A stretch of 64,000 nucleotides of DNA from Mycobacterium sp. NBC_00419. GTDB lineage: Bacteria > Actinomycetota > Actinomycetes > Mycobacteriales > Mycobacteriaceae. Made by a program: the position numbers and the translations under genes. Under the pieces are notes generated by a model. The model saw nothing but the letters and a program-made list of their open reading frames with translations. It had not been told where the DNA came from and did no database searches. Location of the stretch: contig NZ_CP107931.1 in assembly GCF_036023875.1 (NCBI RefSeq), positions 1,116,001 to 1,180,000 on the forward strand. Reading direction: 5' to 3'. The first letter of the stretch is position 1; each line of letters opens with the position of its first letter. This document shows, piece after piece, positions 35,727 to 44,551 of this stretch.

Positions 35727-36872
35727 ATGACTGCCATTGAAACCCGGGACCGGGTCACCCCCACCGAACGCGTCGCGGTGCGCTGCGTCGACTCCGACGT
35801 CCACCCGGTACCGCGCCGCGGAGTTCTGCAGGACTACATCCCGGAGCCGTTGCGCAGCAAGTACTTCATGAACCACCGGGTCGGCGAACTGATCTACTAC
35901 GACGCCCCCGACTACGCGCACGCCTACGCCATGCGTCTGGACACCTTCCCCGATGACGGCGAATTCGCCTGCACCGACCCCGATCTGGCCTTCCGTCAGG
36001 CGATCATGGAGGCCGGCGCCGACATCGCCGTGCTGGAGCCGACACACGGAACATGCCGGCTTCCGGAGGCCACCGCCGCGCTGTCCTACGCCCACAACGC
36101 CTGGCAGGCCGAGAACTGGCTGGACAGCCACAACAACTGGCACGAGCGCTGGCGCGGGTCGATCTGCGTGGCCATCGAGGATCCCGAGGGCGCGGCCCGC
36201 GAGATCGAGAAGTGGGCCGGGCACCCCTACATGGTCCAGGCACTGATCAAGGCCGAACCCCGTCCGTCGTGGGGCGATCCGAAATACGACCCGATCTGGC
36301 AGGCCGCCACCAAACACGACATCGTCGTGAGCTGCCACCTGTCCCGTGGGGTCTACGAGACCCTGCCGATCCCGCCGGTGGGCTTCCCGAGCTACAACCA
36401 CGACTTCATGGTGAGCTACTCGCTGACCGCGGCCAATCAGGTGATGAGCCTGATCTTCGACGGCGTCTTCGACCGCTACCCGGGCCTGCGAATCGTGTTC
36501 GTGGAACACGCCTTCAACTGGATCCTGCCGCTGATGTGGCGGATGGACGCCATCTACGAAGCCCGCAAGAACTGGGTGGAGATCAAGCGCAAGCCCAGCG
36601 AGTACGTCAAAGACCACATCAAGTTCACCACCCAGCCGCTGGACTACCCCGAAGACAAGACCGAGTTGCTGCGGGCCTTCGAATGGATGGAATGCGAGAA
36701 GATCCTGCTGTTCTCCTCGGACTACCCGCACTGGACCTACGACGACCCGCGCTGGCTGGTCAAGCACCTACCCGAACACGCCAGGGAGGCGGTCATGTTC
36801 CGCAACGGCATCGAGACCTACAAACTCCCCGACACCGTTCCGGCCATCGAAGGCCAGATGCGGGTCTTCTGA
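35727..36872 (+). CDS. Amidohydrolase-2 (ACMSD-like) family protein
   Basis: 381 residues; ATG preceded by AAGGAGA. RCVDSDVHPVPRRG at the first strand (DSDVH), IVVSCHLSRGVYETLPIPP, YPGLRIVFVEHAFNWILPLMWRMDA and ILLFSSDYPHWTYDDPRW, the standard family order. 28 bp after its partner amidohydrolase and 4 bp before a Rieske ferredoxin. Sequence clearly diverged from the upstream copy, so this is not a recent duplication. A third member lies at 51.9 kb. Confidence 0.82.
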   Translation: MTAIETRDRVTPTERVAVRCVDSDVHPVPRRGVLQDYIPEPLRSKYFMNHRVGELIYYDAPDYAHAYAMRLDTFPDDGEFACTDPDLAFRQAIMEAGADIAVLEPTHGTCRLPEATAALSYAHNAWQAENWLDSHNNWHERWRGSICVAIEDPEGAAREIEKWAGHPYMVQALIKAEPRPSWGDPKYDPIWQAATKHDIVVSCHLSRGVYETLPIPPVGFPSYNHDFMVSYSLTAANQVMSLIFDGVFDRYPGLRIVFVEHAFNWILPLMWRMDAIYEARKNWVEIKRKPSEYVKDHIKFTTQPLDYPEDKTELLRAFEWMECEKILLFSSDYPHWTYDDPRWLVKHLPEHAREAVMFRNGIETYKLPDTVPAIEGQMRVF

Positions 36873-36876
36873 GCAC

Positions 36877-37269
36877 ATGACGAACTCTGACAAGCAGCCC
36901 CGCCTTGCCCAGGGCCGGGAACACGTGGTGGCCAGCGTCGACGAAATCCCGCCCGGCACACACAAGTTGGTACCGATCGGACGGCACGGCGTGGGTGTGT
37001 ACAACGTCAACGGCACCTTCTATGCCATCGCCAACTACTGCCCCCACGAGGGTGGCCCGCTGTGTTCAGGGCGCCCGCGCGGCCGCAATATCGTCGACGA
37101 GAGCGTTCCCGGTGACGCGGTGATGGTCCGCGACATGGAGTTCATCTACTGTCCATGGCACCAGTGGGGGTTCGAACTCGCCACCGGAACCACGGCGGTC
37201 AAGCCCGAGTGGAGCATCCGCACCTACCCCGTTCGCGTGGTCGGCGACGATGTGCTCGTGATGGCATGA
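36877..37269 (+). CDS. Rieske [2Fe-2S] ferredoxin-type protein
   Basis: 130 residues, one Rieske domain: YCPHEGGPLCSG supplies Cys-x-His and YCPWHQWGFELATG supplies Cys-x2-His. No catalytic oxygenase domain, so an electron carrier or an iron-sulfur subunit. The Rieske oxygenase at 54 kb is a plausible partner even though it is distant. Overlaps the following hydrolase by ATGA. Confidence 0.88.
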   Translation: MTNSDKQPRLAQGREHVVASVDEIPPGTHKLVPIGRHGVGVYNVNGTFYAIANYCPHEGGPLCSGRPRGRNIVDESVPGDAVMVRDMEFIYCPWHQWGFELATGTTAVKPEWSIRTYPVRVVGDDVLVMA

Positions 37270-38159
37270 ACGCGCCCCGACTCCGTGATGACGAACATGT
37301 CATCGAGATCAACGGCGGCAACGTCGTCTACGAAACCCTCGGCGAGCGCGGCGAATTCATCGCCCTGACCCCCGGCGGGCGGTACAGCAAGGACATCGAG
37401 GGCCTGCGTCCGCTCGCCGAGGAACTGGTCAAGGGCGGTTACCGGGTCCTGCTGTGGGACCGGCCCAACTGCGGCAAGTCCGACCTGCAGTTCTACGGGC
37501 AGAGCGAATCCCACATGCGCGCCGAGACGCTGCACGGCCTGATCACCGGGCTGGGTATCGGGCCGTGTGTGATCGCCGGCGGCTCGGGCGGTGCCAGGGA
37601 CTCGATCCTGACCACCATCCTCTACCCGGAGATCGCCACCAAGCTGGTCACCTGGAACATCGTCGGCGGGGTCTACGGGTCGTTCGTCCTGGGCTCCTAC
37701 TATCTGGTCCCCAGCATCCTGGCTGTCCGCGGCCTGGGCGTCAAAGGCCTTCTGCACGTGGATGAGTGGAAGGAACGGATCGCCGAGAACCCGGCCAACA
37801 AAGACCGGATCCTGGCGATGGGCGCCGACGGGTTCCTCCGGGTGATGTTGCGCTGGCTCAACGCCTTCGTGCCCAAGCCCGGCCAGGCGATCCCCGGTGT
37901 CGACGACGAACTGTTCGGCGACATCACGGTGCCCACGCTCATCATCCGCGGCGGCGAGAACGACTGGGACCACCCCAAGCGCACATCGCTGGAGGTGAAC
38001 TGCCTGATCAAGGGCTCGACCCTGATCGACCCGCCGTGGCCCGAAGATGCCTGGGAGCGCGCCGGTGAGGACCGGGCCTCGGGGAAGGTCAAGCACTTCA
38101 ACATGTTCGACACCTGGGTGCAGGCGGCTCCGGCCATCCTGGACTTCCTCGGCCGATGA
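37266..38159 (+). CDS. Alpha/beta hydrolase
   Basis: 297 residues. N-terminal VIEINGGNVVYETLGERGEFIALTPGGRYSKDIEG, nucleophile elbow AGGSGGARDS, acid likely in RGGENDWDHP, histidine near KHFNMFDTWVQ. The oxyanion region reads TPGGR rather than HGxP, a variant seen in some C-C hydrolases and epoxide-hydrolase relatives. Last gene of the amidohydrolase operon by overlap. Candidate for hydrolysis of a ring-opened intermediate. Confidence 0.82.
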   Translation: MNAPRLRDDEHVIEINGGNVVYETLGERGEFIALTPGGRYSKDIEGLRPLAEELVKGGYRVLLWDRPNCGKSDLQFYGQSESHMRAETLHGLITGLGIGPCVIAGGSGGARDSILTTILYPEIATKLVTWNIVGGVYGSFVLGSYYLVPSILAVRGLGVKGLLHVDEWKERIAENPANKDRILAMGADGFLRVMLRWLNAFVPKPGQAIPGVDDELFGDITVPTLIIRGGENDWDHPKRTSLEVNCLIKGSTLIDPPWPEDAWERAGEDRASGKVKHFNMFDTWVQAAPAILDFLGR

Positions 38160-38173
38160 CAGCCATGTCCCGC

Positions 38174-38653
38174 TCAGACCGTGCGGATGTGCACCTCACA
38201 ATTGGTGGACGCCTCCAGCGCGGTATGCACCCGGCTCTCCGGGATACGCGCCATGTCGGCCTTGTGCAGCGTCACATAGATGACGTCATATCCGTCTTCG
38301 CCCGCGGTCCGGTCGATCTGACCGCTCAGGCCGAACCCGGCGAGCACCCCGCGGGCATCCTCGTCGGTTCCCCGGCTGACGTAGGTCAGCACGCCCGCAG
38401 CGGGCTGCGTGCCGAAAGCGTTGGCGCACAGGGTGATCGCCACCCGCTGAAGCTCGTGCGGATCGGGGCCGGTCATCAGCATCTCGGCCTCGCGGCGGCC
38501 CCGCGGCATCGCGGCGATGTTGTTGTCCAACAGGTCGATACCGGATTGCGCCGCCAACGTCCGCAGCGCCGCCACCCCTGCGCTCAGTTGATCCGCGGAC
38601 AGCTCGCCGGACGGATCGACATCGACGCGAACAACAGCCGTTCTCATGCGCAT
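38174..38653 (-). CDS. Conserved hypothetical protein
   Basis: 159 residues from MRMRTAVVRVDVDPSGELSADQL. Mixed alpha/beta composition, no signal peptide or membrane helix, one cysteine pair too far apart to suggest a metal site (LCANAF and NCEVH). Convergent with the hydrolase and divergent from the NuoF-like gene; 14 bp and 47 bp gaps. Function not recognised. Confidence 0.6.
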   Translation of the reverse strand: MRMRTAVVRVDVDPSGELSADQLSAGVAALRTLAAQSGIDLLDNNIAAMPRGRREAEMLMTGPDPHELQRVAITLCANAFGTQPAAGVLTYVSRGTDEDARGVLAGFGLSGQIDRTAGEDGYDVIYVTLHKADMARIPESRVHTALEASTNCEVHIRTV

Positions 38654-38700
38654 CAGCCTAGCGATCACGCGCTGTGCGCCCGAATCAGAAGAGGTGACCG

Positions 38701-40008
38701 ATGAACGCGACTGCCCAGGCTGGCACGGCCGTGACCGTCGCCGCCGCCCCCGGCATCACACCCCGGCTGGTGCGGCTACCGGCGACGGTCGAATCCCACA
38801 GTGTCTATCTGGCCGGCGGCGGATATGCGTTGCTCGACAACGTCGAGTCACTTCTGGGTGACGTCGAGCGGTCCGGGCTGTTGGGCCGCGGCGGCGCGGC
38901 CTTCCCACTGGCCGTCAAACTGCGCACCGTGCGCGCCGCACACCTGCGGGGGCACGCCACCGTGGTGGTGGCCAACGGCGAGGAGGGTGAACCCGCCTCG
39001 GTCAAGGACCGCTGGCTGCTGCGGCACCGTCCGCACCTGGTGATCGATGGGGTGCGGCTGGCGGCGCGGGTGGTCGGCGCCCAGCACGCCTACGTCTACG
39101 TGTCGGACGCCGCGGCGGCGACCGCGGTCGACGCCGCGCTGACCGAGGTCGGCTTCGACACCCTCGGCGGCCTGGAGATCTCGGTCGTCACCGTCAGCCC
39201 CGGCTACGTGGCGGGAGAAGAGACCGCGGCCGTCCGGGTCATCAACGGCGGGCCGGCCAAGCCCACCGACAAACCGCCACGGCCGTTCCAGCACGGTGTC
39301 GCCGGCCACCCCACGCTGGTCAGCAATGTCGAGACGCTGGCCAACCTGCCCTACCTGCTCGCTCACGGCGCACCGCAGTTCCGCGCCGCCGGGACCGAAG
39401 CCTCCCCCGGGACCTTTCTGGTCACCGTCACCGGCGCCGGGCGTCCCCCGGCCCTCTACGAGATTCCACACGGCCTGCCCTTCACCGAACTCCTCGGATT
39501 GCATGGGGTTTCACCGGATTCGGTGCGCGGAGCCTTGATGGGCGGCTACTTCGCCGGACTACTGAACCGGTCGGTGCTCGACACCACCCTGGACCACGAG
39601 ACCCTGCGCGCACTCGGCAGCGGCCTGGGGTGTGGCGCCATCGCGATACTCACCGACGAGTGCCCGGTGGCGGTTGCCGCATCTGTTCTGGCGTACTTCG
39701 ACCGGGAGAATGCCGGGCAGTGCGGGTCGTGTTTCAACGGCACGGCGGCGATGGCTGCGGCCTGCGGCGCACTGCGCGACGGCGCGGCCGACGCCGAGGA
39801 CGTCGCACGTCTGCGTCGGTGGTCGCAGGTTCTCCGGGGCCGTGGTGCGTGCGCGACCCTCGACGGCGCCGCCAACGTCGCCGCCAGCCTGCTGGTGCAG
39901 TTCCCCGATCTCGTCGAGCAGCACCTGACCGGCGGGTGCGAGACCTGCCGGACGGGTGCATTCACAGCCCAGCGCCCCTTCGAGGTGGAGACGGTGGCCC
40001 GCTCATGA
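38701..40008 (+). CDS. NuoF-like FMN/iron-sulfur flavoprotein, stand-alone
   Basis: 435 residues; ATG with AGAGGTG upstream. FMN loop GLLGRGGAAFPLAVKL, ANGEEGEPASVKDR and YVAGEETAAVRVINGG...GHPTLVSNVETLANLP match the NuoF fold that binds NADH and FMN. In the iron-sulfur motif NuoF has C-x2-C-x2-C; here it reads AGQCGSC, so the first Cys is Ala. The distal Cys is kept (GACATLDG), and extra cysteines follow near the C-terminus (GGCETCRTG). It is fused by ATGA overlap to a ferredoxin gene. I infer an NADH-ferredoxin reductase for the P450 or Rieske systems. Confidence 0.8.
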   Translation: MNATAQAGTAVTVAAAPGITPRLVRLPATVESHSVYLAGGGYALLDNVESLLGDVERSGLLGRGGAAFPLAVKLRTVRAAHLRGHATVVVANGEEGEPASVKDRWLLRHRPHLVIDGVRLAARVVGAQHAYVYVSDAAAATAVDAALTEVGFDTLGGLEISVVTVSPGYVAGEETAAVRVINGGPAKPTDKPPRPFQHGVAGHPTLVSNVETLANLPYLLAHGAPQFRAAGTEASPGTFLVTVTGAGRPPALYEIPHGLPFTELLGLHGVSPDSVRGALMGGYFAGLLNRSVLDTTLDHETLRALGSGLGCGAIAILTDECPVAVAASVLAYFDRENAGQCGSCFNGTAAMAAACGALRDGAADAEDVARLRRWSQVLRGRGACATLDGAANVAASLLVQFPDLVEQHLTGGCETCRTGAFTAQRPFEVETVARS

Positions 40009-40301
40009 GCAAGAACATGCGAATTCGACTCGACCGCACCCTGTGTGACGGCTTCGGCGTCTGCGGCAAGCACGCGCCGGAGTACTTCTCGCTGGACGAC
40101 TGGGGCTACGCCTCGCTCATCGGCGACGGCACCGTGGCCGACGGAGATCGCGACAGCGTGCTGCGCGCACTGTTCGATTGCCCGGTGCACGCCATCATCG
40201 AGATGAGCAGCGACGAGTTCGACGGCGAACAACCGGCCGCGGGTGCGCCGCCGTCCGACGAAGCCCCGGTGTTCGAGGCCCGCTGGGGCTTCGCTCAGTG
40301 A
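40005..40301 (+). CDS. P450-type ferredoxin, CxxFxxC variant
   Basis: 98 residues; a ferredoxin domain of about 65 residues with C14-DGF-GVC20 and FDCPVHA, then a 30-residue acidic tail absent from the other two ferredoxins. The non-Cys cluster position is Phe. Overlaps the NuoF-like stop (ATGA) and the thiolase-fusion start (GTGA), so it is translationally locked to both. Natural acceptor for the NuoF-like protein by context. Confidence 0.88.
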   Translation: MSKNMRIRLDRTLCDGFGVCGKHAPEYFSLDDWGYASLIGDGTVADGDRDSVLRALFDCPVHAIIEMSSDEFDGEQPAAGAPPSDEAPVFEARWGFAQ

Positions 40302-41956
40302 GTGGCGGCGGAACTCGCGCCCCGCTGCCGCAGATCACCGCGGAGAACGAGTTCTTCTGGACGGCCGGCGCCGACGGTGTTCTGCGCATTCAGGAATGCA
40401 GGGGCTGCCAGGCATTGATCCATCCGCCGCAGCCGGTGTGCCGCTACTGCCGCAGCCGCGACATGGGGGTGCGGGATGTCAGCGGCGTCGCGGTGCTCTC
40501 GGCGTTCACCGTCAACCACCGGTTCGCCATTCCTGGCTTGGCCGCGCCCTACGTCGTCGCACAGGTCGCGATTCGGGAAGATCCGCGAGTCCGGTTGACC
40601 ACCAACATCATCGACGCCGATCCCGACGAACTCGAAACCGGCCAGCTGGTCGAGGTGGTCTTCGAGAAGAACGACGACGTGTACCTGCCGCTGTTCCGGC
40701 CGGTGACACCCACGCAGTTCGGCGAGCAACCGACCGACGAGATCGCGCCGCAGTCCTTCGCGACCCACGTCCGGCCGTCGGTGAGCGCGAGCAAGTTCGA
40801 GGAGCGCTCGGCGATCACCGGTATCGGGGCCTCGCGGCTGGGCCGCCGGCTGATGGTGAATCCGCTGTCGTTGACCATCGAGGCCTGCCAGGCCGCCGTG
40901 GCCGACGCGGGTCTGACGTTCGATGACATCGACGGGCTGTCCACCTATCCCGGACTCGACATCGCGGGGATGGGCGAGGGTGGTGTGACGGCGCTGGAGG
41001 GCGCTCTCGGCCTGCACCCGACCTGGATCAACGGTGGCATGGACACCTTCGGCCCCGGCGGATCGGTGATCGCGGCGATGATGGCGGTCGCGACCGGTAT
41101 GGCTCGGCACGTGTTGTGCTTTCGGACGTTGTGGGAGGCGACCTTCCAGGAGCTGCTCAAGCAGGGCAAGATGGCCCCGCCCGGCGGTGCCCGCACCAGC
41201 AGCTGGCAGATGCCGTTCGGGGCGACCTCGGCGGCCCACACTCTGGCGCTCAACGCCCAGCGCCACTTCCAGCGCTACGGCACCACCCGGGAGACGCTGG
41301 GCTGGATCGCGCTGAACCAGCGGGCAAACGCCGCGCTGAACCCGACGGCGATCTACCGTGACCCGATGACCATGGACGACTACCTGTCGGCGCGGCCGAT
41401 CACCACGCCGTTCGGCCTCTATGACTGCGATGTCCCCTGCGACGGCGCCGTCGCGGTGATCGTCTCGGCGGTCGAGGCCGCCCGCGATATGCCCCGCACG
41501 CCGGTGTTGTTCGAGGCGGTCGGCACCCAGATCCTCGAACGCACCGACTGGGACCAGACGACGATGACGCATGAACCGCAGGTGCTGGGCCAGTCTGCCC
41601 ACCTGTGGTCGCGAACCTCGTTGCGGCCCAGCGACGTCGATGTCGCCGAACTCTACGACGGGTTCACCTTCAACTGTCTGTCCTGGATCGAGGCACTGGG
41701 CTTCTGCGGCATCGGCGAGGCCAAGGACTTCCTGGCGGGTGGGACGAACATCGCCCGCGACGGGGTGCTGCCGCTGAATACCCACGGCGGTCAGCTGTCC
41801 CACGGCCGCACCCACGGCATGGGCCTGATCCATGAGGCGGTCACCCAGTTGCGCGGCGAGGCCGGTGAGCGTCAGGTCCGCGACGCCAAGGTCGCGGTCG
41901 CCAGCAGCGGCGGGCTGACTCCAAGCGGCGTGCTGCTAATGCGGGTGGACTCGTGA
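40298..41956 (+). CDS. DUF35 (OB-fold/zinc ribbon) - thiolase-like fusion, retro-aldolase candidate
   Basis: 552 residues, GTG start. Residues about 1-150 are a DUF35 module: zinc ribbon CRGCQALIHPPQPVCRYCRS, then an OB-fold. From about 165 on it is an SCP-x/lipid-transfer type thiolase fold (SAITGIGASRLGRRL...YDGFTFNCLSWIEALGF...). The thiolase nucleophile Cys position is GGSVIAAM and the GHP motif is altered (LSHGRTHGMG), so normal thiolysis is unlikely. In steroid side-chain degradation the thiolase-like Ltp2 binds the DUF35 domain of ChsH2 and acts as a retro-aldolase; here both parts are one chain. Function by analogy only. Confidence 0.82.
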   Translation: MSGGGTRAPLPQITAENEFFWTAGADGVLRIQECRGCQALIHPPQPVCRYCRSRDMGVRDVSGVAVLSAFTVNHRFAIPGLAAPYVVAQVAIREDPRVRLTTNIIDADPDELETGQLVEVVFEKNDDVYLPLFRPVTPTQFGEQPTDEIAPQSFATHVRPSVSASKFEERSAITGIGASRLGRRLMVNPLSLTIEACQAAVADAGLTFDDIDGLSTYPGLDIAGMGEGGVTALEGALGLHPTWINGGMDTFGPGGSVIAAMMAVATGMARHVLCFRTLWEATFQELLKQGKMAPPGGARTSSWQMPFGATSAAHTLALNAQRHFQRYGTTRETLGWIALNQRANAALNPTAIYRDPMTMDDYLSARPITTPFGLYDCDVPCDGAVAVIVSAVEAARDMPRTPVLFEAVGTQILERTDWDQTTMTHEPQVLGQSAHLWSRTSLRPSDVDVAELYDGFTFNCLSWIEALGFCGIGEAKDFLAGGTNIARDGVLPLNTHGGQLSHGRTHGMGLIHEAVTQLRGEAGERQVRDAKVAVASSGGLTPSGVLLMRVDS

Positions 41957-42831
41957 GCGAGCTGCCCGCTCCGGTACGCCGGGTGGTGCCGGTCGACGGC
42001 ATCCCGATGTCGGGGCTGTTCGCCGAGGCCGACGACCCCCGGGCCGTGATCATCGCGCTGCACGGCGGGGCCTCCTCGGCGGCCTACTTCGACTGCCCGG
42101 GCCATCCGGATCTGTCGCTGTTGCGGTCGGCCGCAGCAGCGGGTTTCAGCACGGTCGCCCTCGACCGCCCGGGCTACGGCACCAGCGCGTCGTACGCCGA
42201 CCAGATGTGGGATCCGGCCCGCCGGGTCGAACTGGCCTACGCCGCTGTGGATGCCGTTCTCGGGCAGCGGCCCCGCGGGGCAGGCCTGTTCGTGATGGCC
42301 CATTCCAACGGCTGCGAGCTCGCACTGCGGATGGCGGTGGCCGACCGCGGCACCGACGTGCTGGGGATCGAGGTCGCCGGAACCGGTGTGCGCCAATATC
42401 CTTCGGCCCGCGAGATTCTCAAGCAGGCCACCGCCACGCACCGCCCCGCCGGGCTGCGTGAACTGATCTGGGCGCCCGCCGAGTTGTATCCGGCCGATGT
42501 CGTCAACGCCGTCGGCGGTACCGGTGGGCCGCCCCAGGACGGCGAGATCTCGACGCACTGGGCCCGCCGCGACTTCCCGGAACTCGCGGCCCGGGTGAGC
42601 GCCCCGGTGCGCTTCACCGCCGCAGAGCACGAGCGGGTCTGGGACTCGACCCCCGAAGCGCTCGCCGACATCGCCGCACTGTTCACCGCGTCGCCACGCG
42701 TCGAGATCAACCAGCAGGCCGGCTGCGGCCACAACCTCAGCCTGGGAGTGGCTGCGGCGCACTACCACTCGGGTGTCCTGTCATTCGTGCAGCAGTGCGT
42801 TGACGCCGATGTCAAGGAGGAGGCCGGCTAG
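41953..42831 (+). CDS. Alpha/beta hydrolase
   Basis: 292 residues, GTG start overlapping the fusion-protein stop. IIALHGGASSAAYFD oxyanion region, nucleophile elbow MAHSNGCELA, acid near AAEHERVWDS and GCGHNLSLG histidine. Belongs with the esterase/C-C hydrolase branch. Next in the operon after the retro-aldolase-like protein; could hydrolyse a CoA ester or lactone intermediate, but this is a guess from position. Confidence 0.82.
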   Translation: MSELPAPVRRVVPVDGIPMSGLFAEADDPRAVIIALHGGASSAAYFDCPGHPDLSLLRSAAAAGFSTVALDRPGYGTSASYADQMWDPARRVELAYAAVDAVLGQRPRGAGLFVMAHSNGCELALRMAVADRGTDVLGIEVAGTGVRQYPSAREILKQATATHRPAGLRELIWAPAELYPADVVNAVGGTGGPPQDGEISTHWARRDFPELAARVSAPVRFTAAEHERVWDSTPEALADIAALFTASPRVEINQQAGCGHNLSLGVAAAHYHSGVLSFVQQCVDADVKEEAG

Positions 42832-43649
42832 TGCGGGTGGGATTCATCGGACTGGGTAGCCAGGGCGCACCGATGGCGCGCCGAATCGTCGACGGCGGCT
42901 TTCCGACCACACTGTGGGCGCGCCGTCCGGAGTCGCTCGAGCCGTTCGCCGACACCGCGGCCACCGTGGCGGCCTCGCCGAAAGAGTTGGCCGCGGCCAG
43001 CGATCTGGTGTGTCTGTGCGTGGTCGGTGACGCCGATGTGATGGATGTGGCCACCAGGGCCGACGGCGTGCTGGCCGGGCTGCAACCCGGGGGTGTCATC
43101 GCCGTACATGCCACCGTGCACCCCGACACCTGCCGCGATCTGGCAACGCGCGCTGCCGCCCAGGGCGTGGCGGTGATCGACGCACCGGTCAGCGGGGGCG
43201 GTCCGGCCGCCGAAGCCGGCACGCTGCTGGTCATGGTCGGCGGCGAGGACGCCGTTGTGGAGCGGGTGCGCCCGGTGTTCGCGACGTATGCCGATCCCAT
43301 CGTGCATCTCGGCGGCCTGGGCTCCGGGCAGGTCACCAAGCTGCTCAACAACCTGTTGTTCACCGCGCATCTGGCCACCGCTGCCAGCACGCTCAAACTG
43401 GCCGAGGAGCTGGGGGTATCACCTCAAAAGCTGGCCGAGGTGATCGCCAAGGGAAGTGCCGGAAGCTTCGCGTTGAACGTCGTGGCGGGACGGGGCGGTG
43501 ATCTCGTCGAGCTCGGGAAGCTCGCGGGGACGCTGCTGCAGAAGGACGTCCGGCTGGTCACTGACCTTGCGGAGAAGGCGGGCGTTCGCCCCGGCGCCGT
43601 TCTGGACGCCGCGGACGCCACGCTGAGGATGATGGACCACCCGCGATGA
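42831..43649 (+). CDS. 3-hydroxyisobutyrate dehydrogenase-family oxidoreductase (copy 1)
   Basis: 272 residues, GTG start sharing one base with the previous TAG. Rossmann start VGFIGLGSQGAPMARRI, substrate loop DAPVSGGGPAAEAGTL and catalytic lysine in GSGQVTKLLNNLL. Beta-hydroxyacid dehydrogenase superfamily, NAD(P)-dependent. Together with the next gene forms a tandem of paralogues that may act on different stereo- or chain-variants. Confidence 0.87.
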   Translation: MRVGFIGLGSQGAPMARRIVDGGFPTTLWARRPESLEPFADTAATVAASPKELAAASDLVCLCVVGDADVMDVATRADGVLAGLQPGGVIAVHATVHPDTCRDLATRAAAQGVAVIDAPVSGGGPAAEAGTLLVMVGGEDAVVERVRPVFATYADPIVHLGGLGSGQVTKLLNNLLFTAHLATAASTLKLAEELGVSPQKLAEVIAKGSAGSFALNVVAGRGGDLVELGKLAGTLLQKDVRLVTDLAEKAGVRPGAVLDAADATLRMMDHPR

Positions 43650-44455
43650 AGGTCGGCTTCGTGGGCGCCGGCCGGATGGGCGCTCCGATGGTGAGCCGCC
43701 TGACCGCGGCGGGCCACCACGTCACCGTGCTGGCCCGCAGTCCCGAAAAGCGCGCGGCACTGAGTGATTCGGGGGCATACCCCGTCGGCGACCTGACCGC
43801 TGTCGCCGCCGATGCCGAGGTCGTGGTGGTGTGCGTCTTCACCGACGAGCAGGTCCGCCAGGTCTGTCTCGACGACGGACTGATCGCCGCCATGGCGCCG
43901 GGTTCGGTGCTGGTGCTGCACACCACCGGCAGCCCCCGCACCGCCGAAGCGCTGGCTGAGCGTGGCCGTGGCGGCGGAGTCGTCGTCGTCGACGCCCCGG
44001 TCAGCGGCGGCCCGCACGACATCGCCGCGGGCACAGTGACCCTGTTCGTCGGCGGTGACGAGGACGCGGTGAAACAGGTACGCCCGGTGCTGTCCAGCTA
44101 CGGCGAGCCCGTGCTTCATGTCGGCCGCCTCGGCGGCGGACAACTGGTGAAGCTGGTCAACAACACGCTGTTCGCCGCCCAGATCGGCATCATCGCCGAA
44201 GGCGTGCGCCTGGCCGGCCGGCTCGGTGTGGACGAGTCGACCCTGTTGAGCGCGCTGCCCCACGGCAGCGGTACCAGCCGCGCCCTGACCAGCATCGCCG
44301 CGGTCGGCTCAGCAGCCGGGTTCATCGCTGCCGTCGGCGAGTTCATCGGCAAGGACGTCGCCGTCGTCCGAGCAACCGTTGCCCAGCTCGGTGGCGATCT
44401 CGGACTGCTCGACGACGTCGTGAACGCCGGTGTACCGAGTCCGAATATCTCATGA
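43646..44455 (+). CDS. 3-hydroxyisobutyrate dehydrogenase-family oxidoreductase (copy 2)
   Basis: 269 residues, ATGA overlap with copy 1. VGFVGAGRMGAPMVSRL, DAPVSGGPHDIAAGT and catalytic lysine in GGGQLVKLVNNTL. Divergence from copy 1 is substantial, so the duplication is old. Last gene of the operon starting at the NuoF-like gene. Confidence 0.87.
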   Translation: MKVGFVGAGRMGAPMVSRLTAAGHHVTVLARSPEKRAALSDSGAYPVGDLTAVAADAEVVVVCVFTDEQVRQVCLDDGLIAAMAPGSVLVLHTTGSPRTAEALAERGRGGGVVVVDAPVSGGPHDIAAGTVTLFVGGDEDAVKQVRPVLSSYGEPVLHVGRLGGGQLVKLVNNTLFAAQIGIIAEGVRLAGRLGVDESTLLSALPHGSGTSRALTSIAAVGSAAGFIAAVGEFIGKDVAVVRATVAQLGGDLGLLDDVVNAGVPSPNIS

Positions 44456-44494
44456 TTCGACCGTCTCGAGCCCTCCCGTCCGTCACCCTATTAG

Positions 44495-44522
44495 CGTTAC
44501 GATCGTCGAAAAATCCGTAACG
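44495..44522. promoter_or_regulatory. Inverted repeat upstream of P450-ferredoxin operon
   Basis: CGTTACG, 14 bp, CGTAACG: perfect 7-bp arms, 30 bp before the P450 ATG. A different sequence from the GAGAAY operators, so this operon is probably under another regulator, possibly the TetR encoded downstream. Confidence 0.45.
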
Positions 44523-44551
44523 TCACGACCCCCGCCTCAGAGGAGAACTCA

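Noticed and set aside
40295..41833. Minus-strand frame of about 512 codons opposite the DUF35-thiolase gene
   Set aside because: Mirror frame of a well-supported gene; no motif and no independent start signal.
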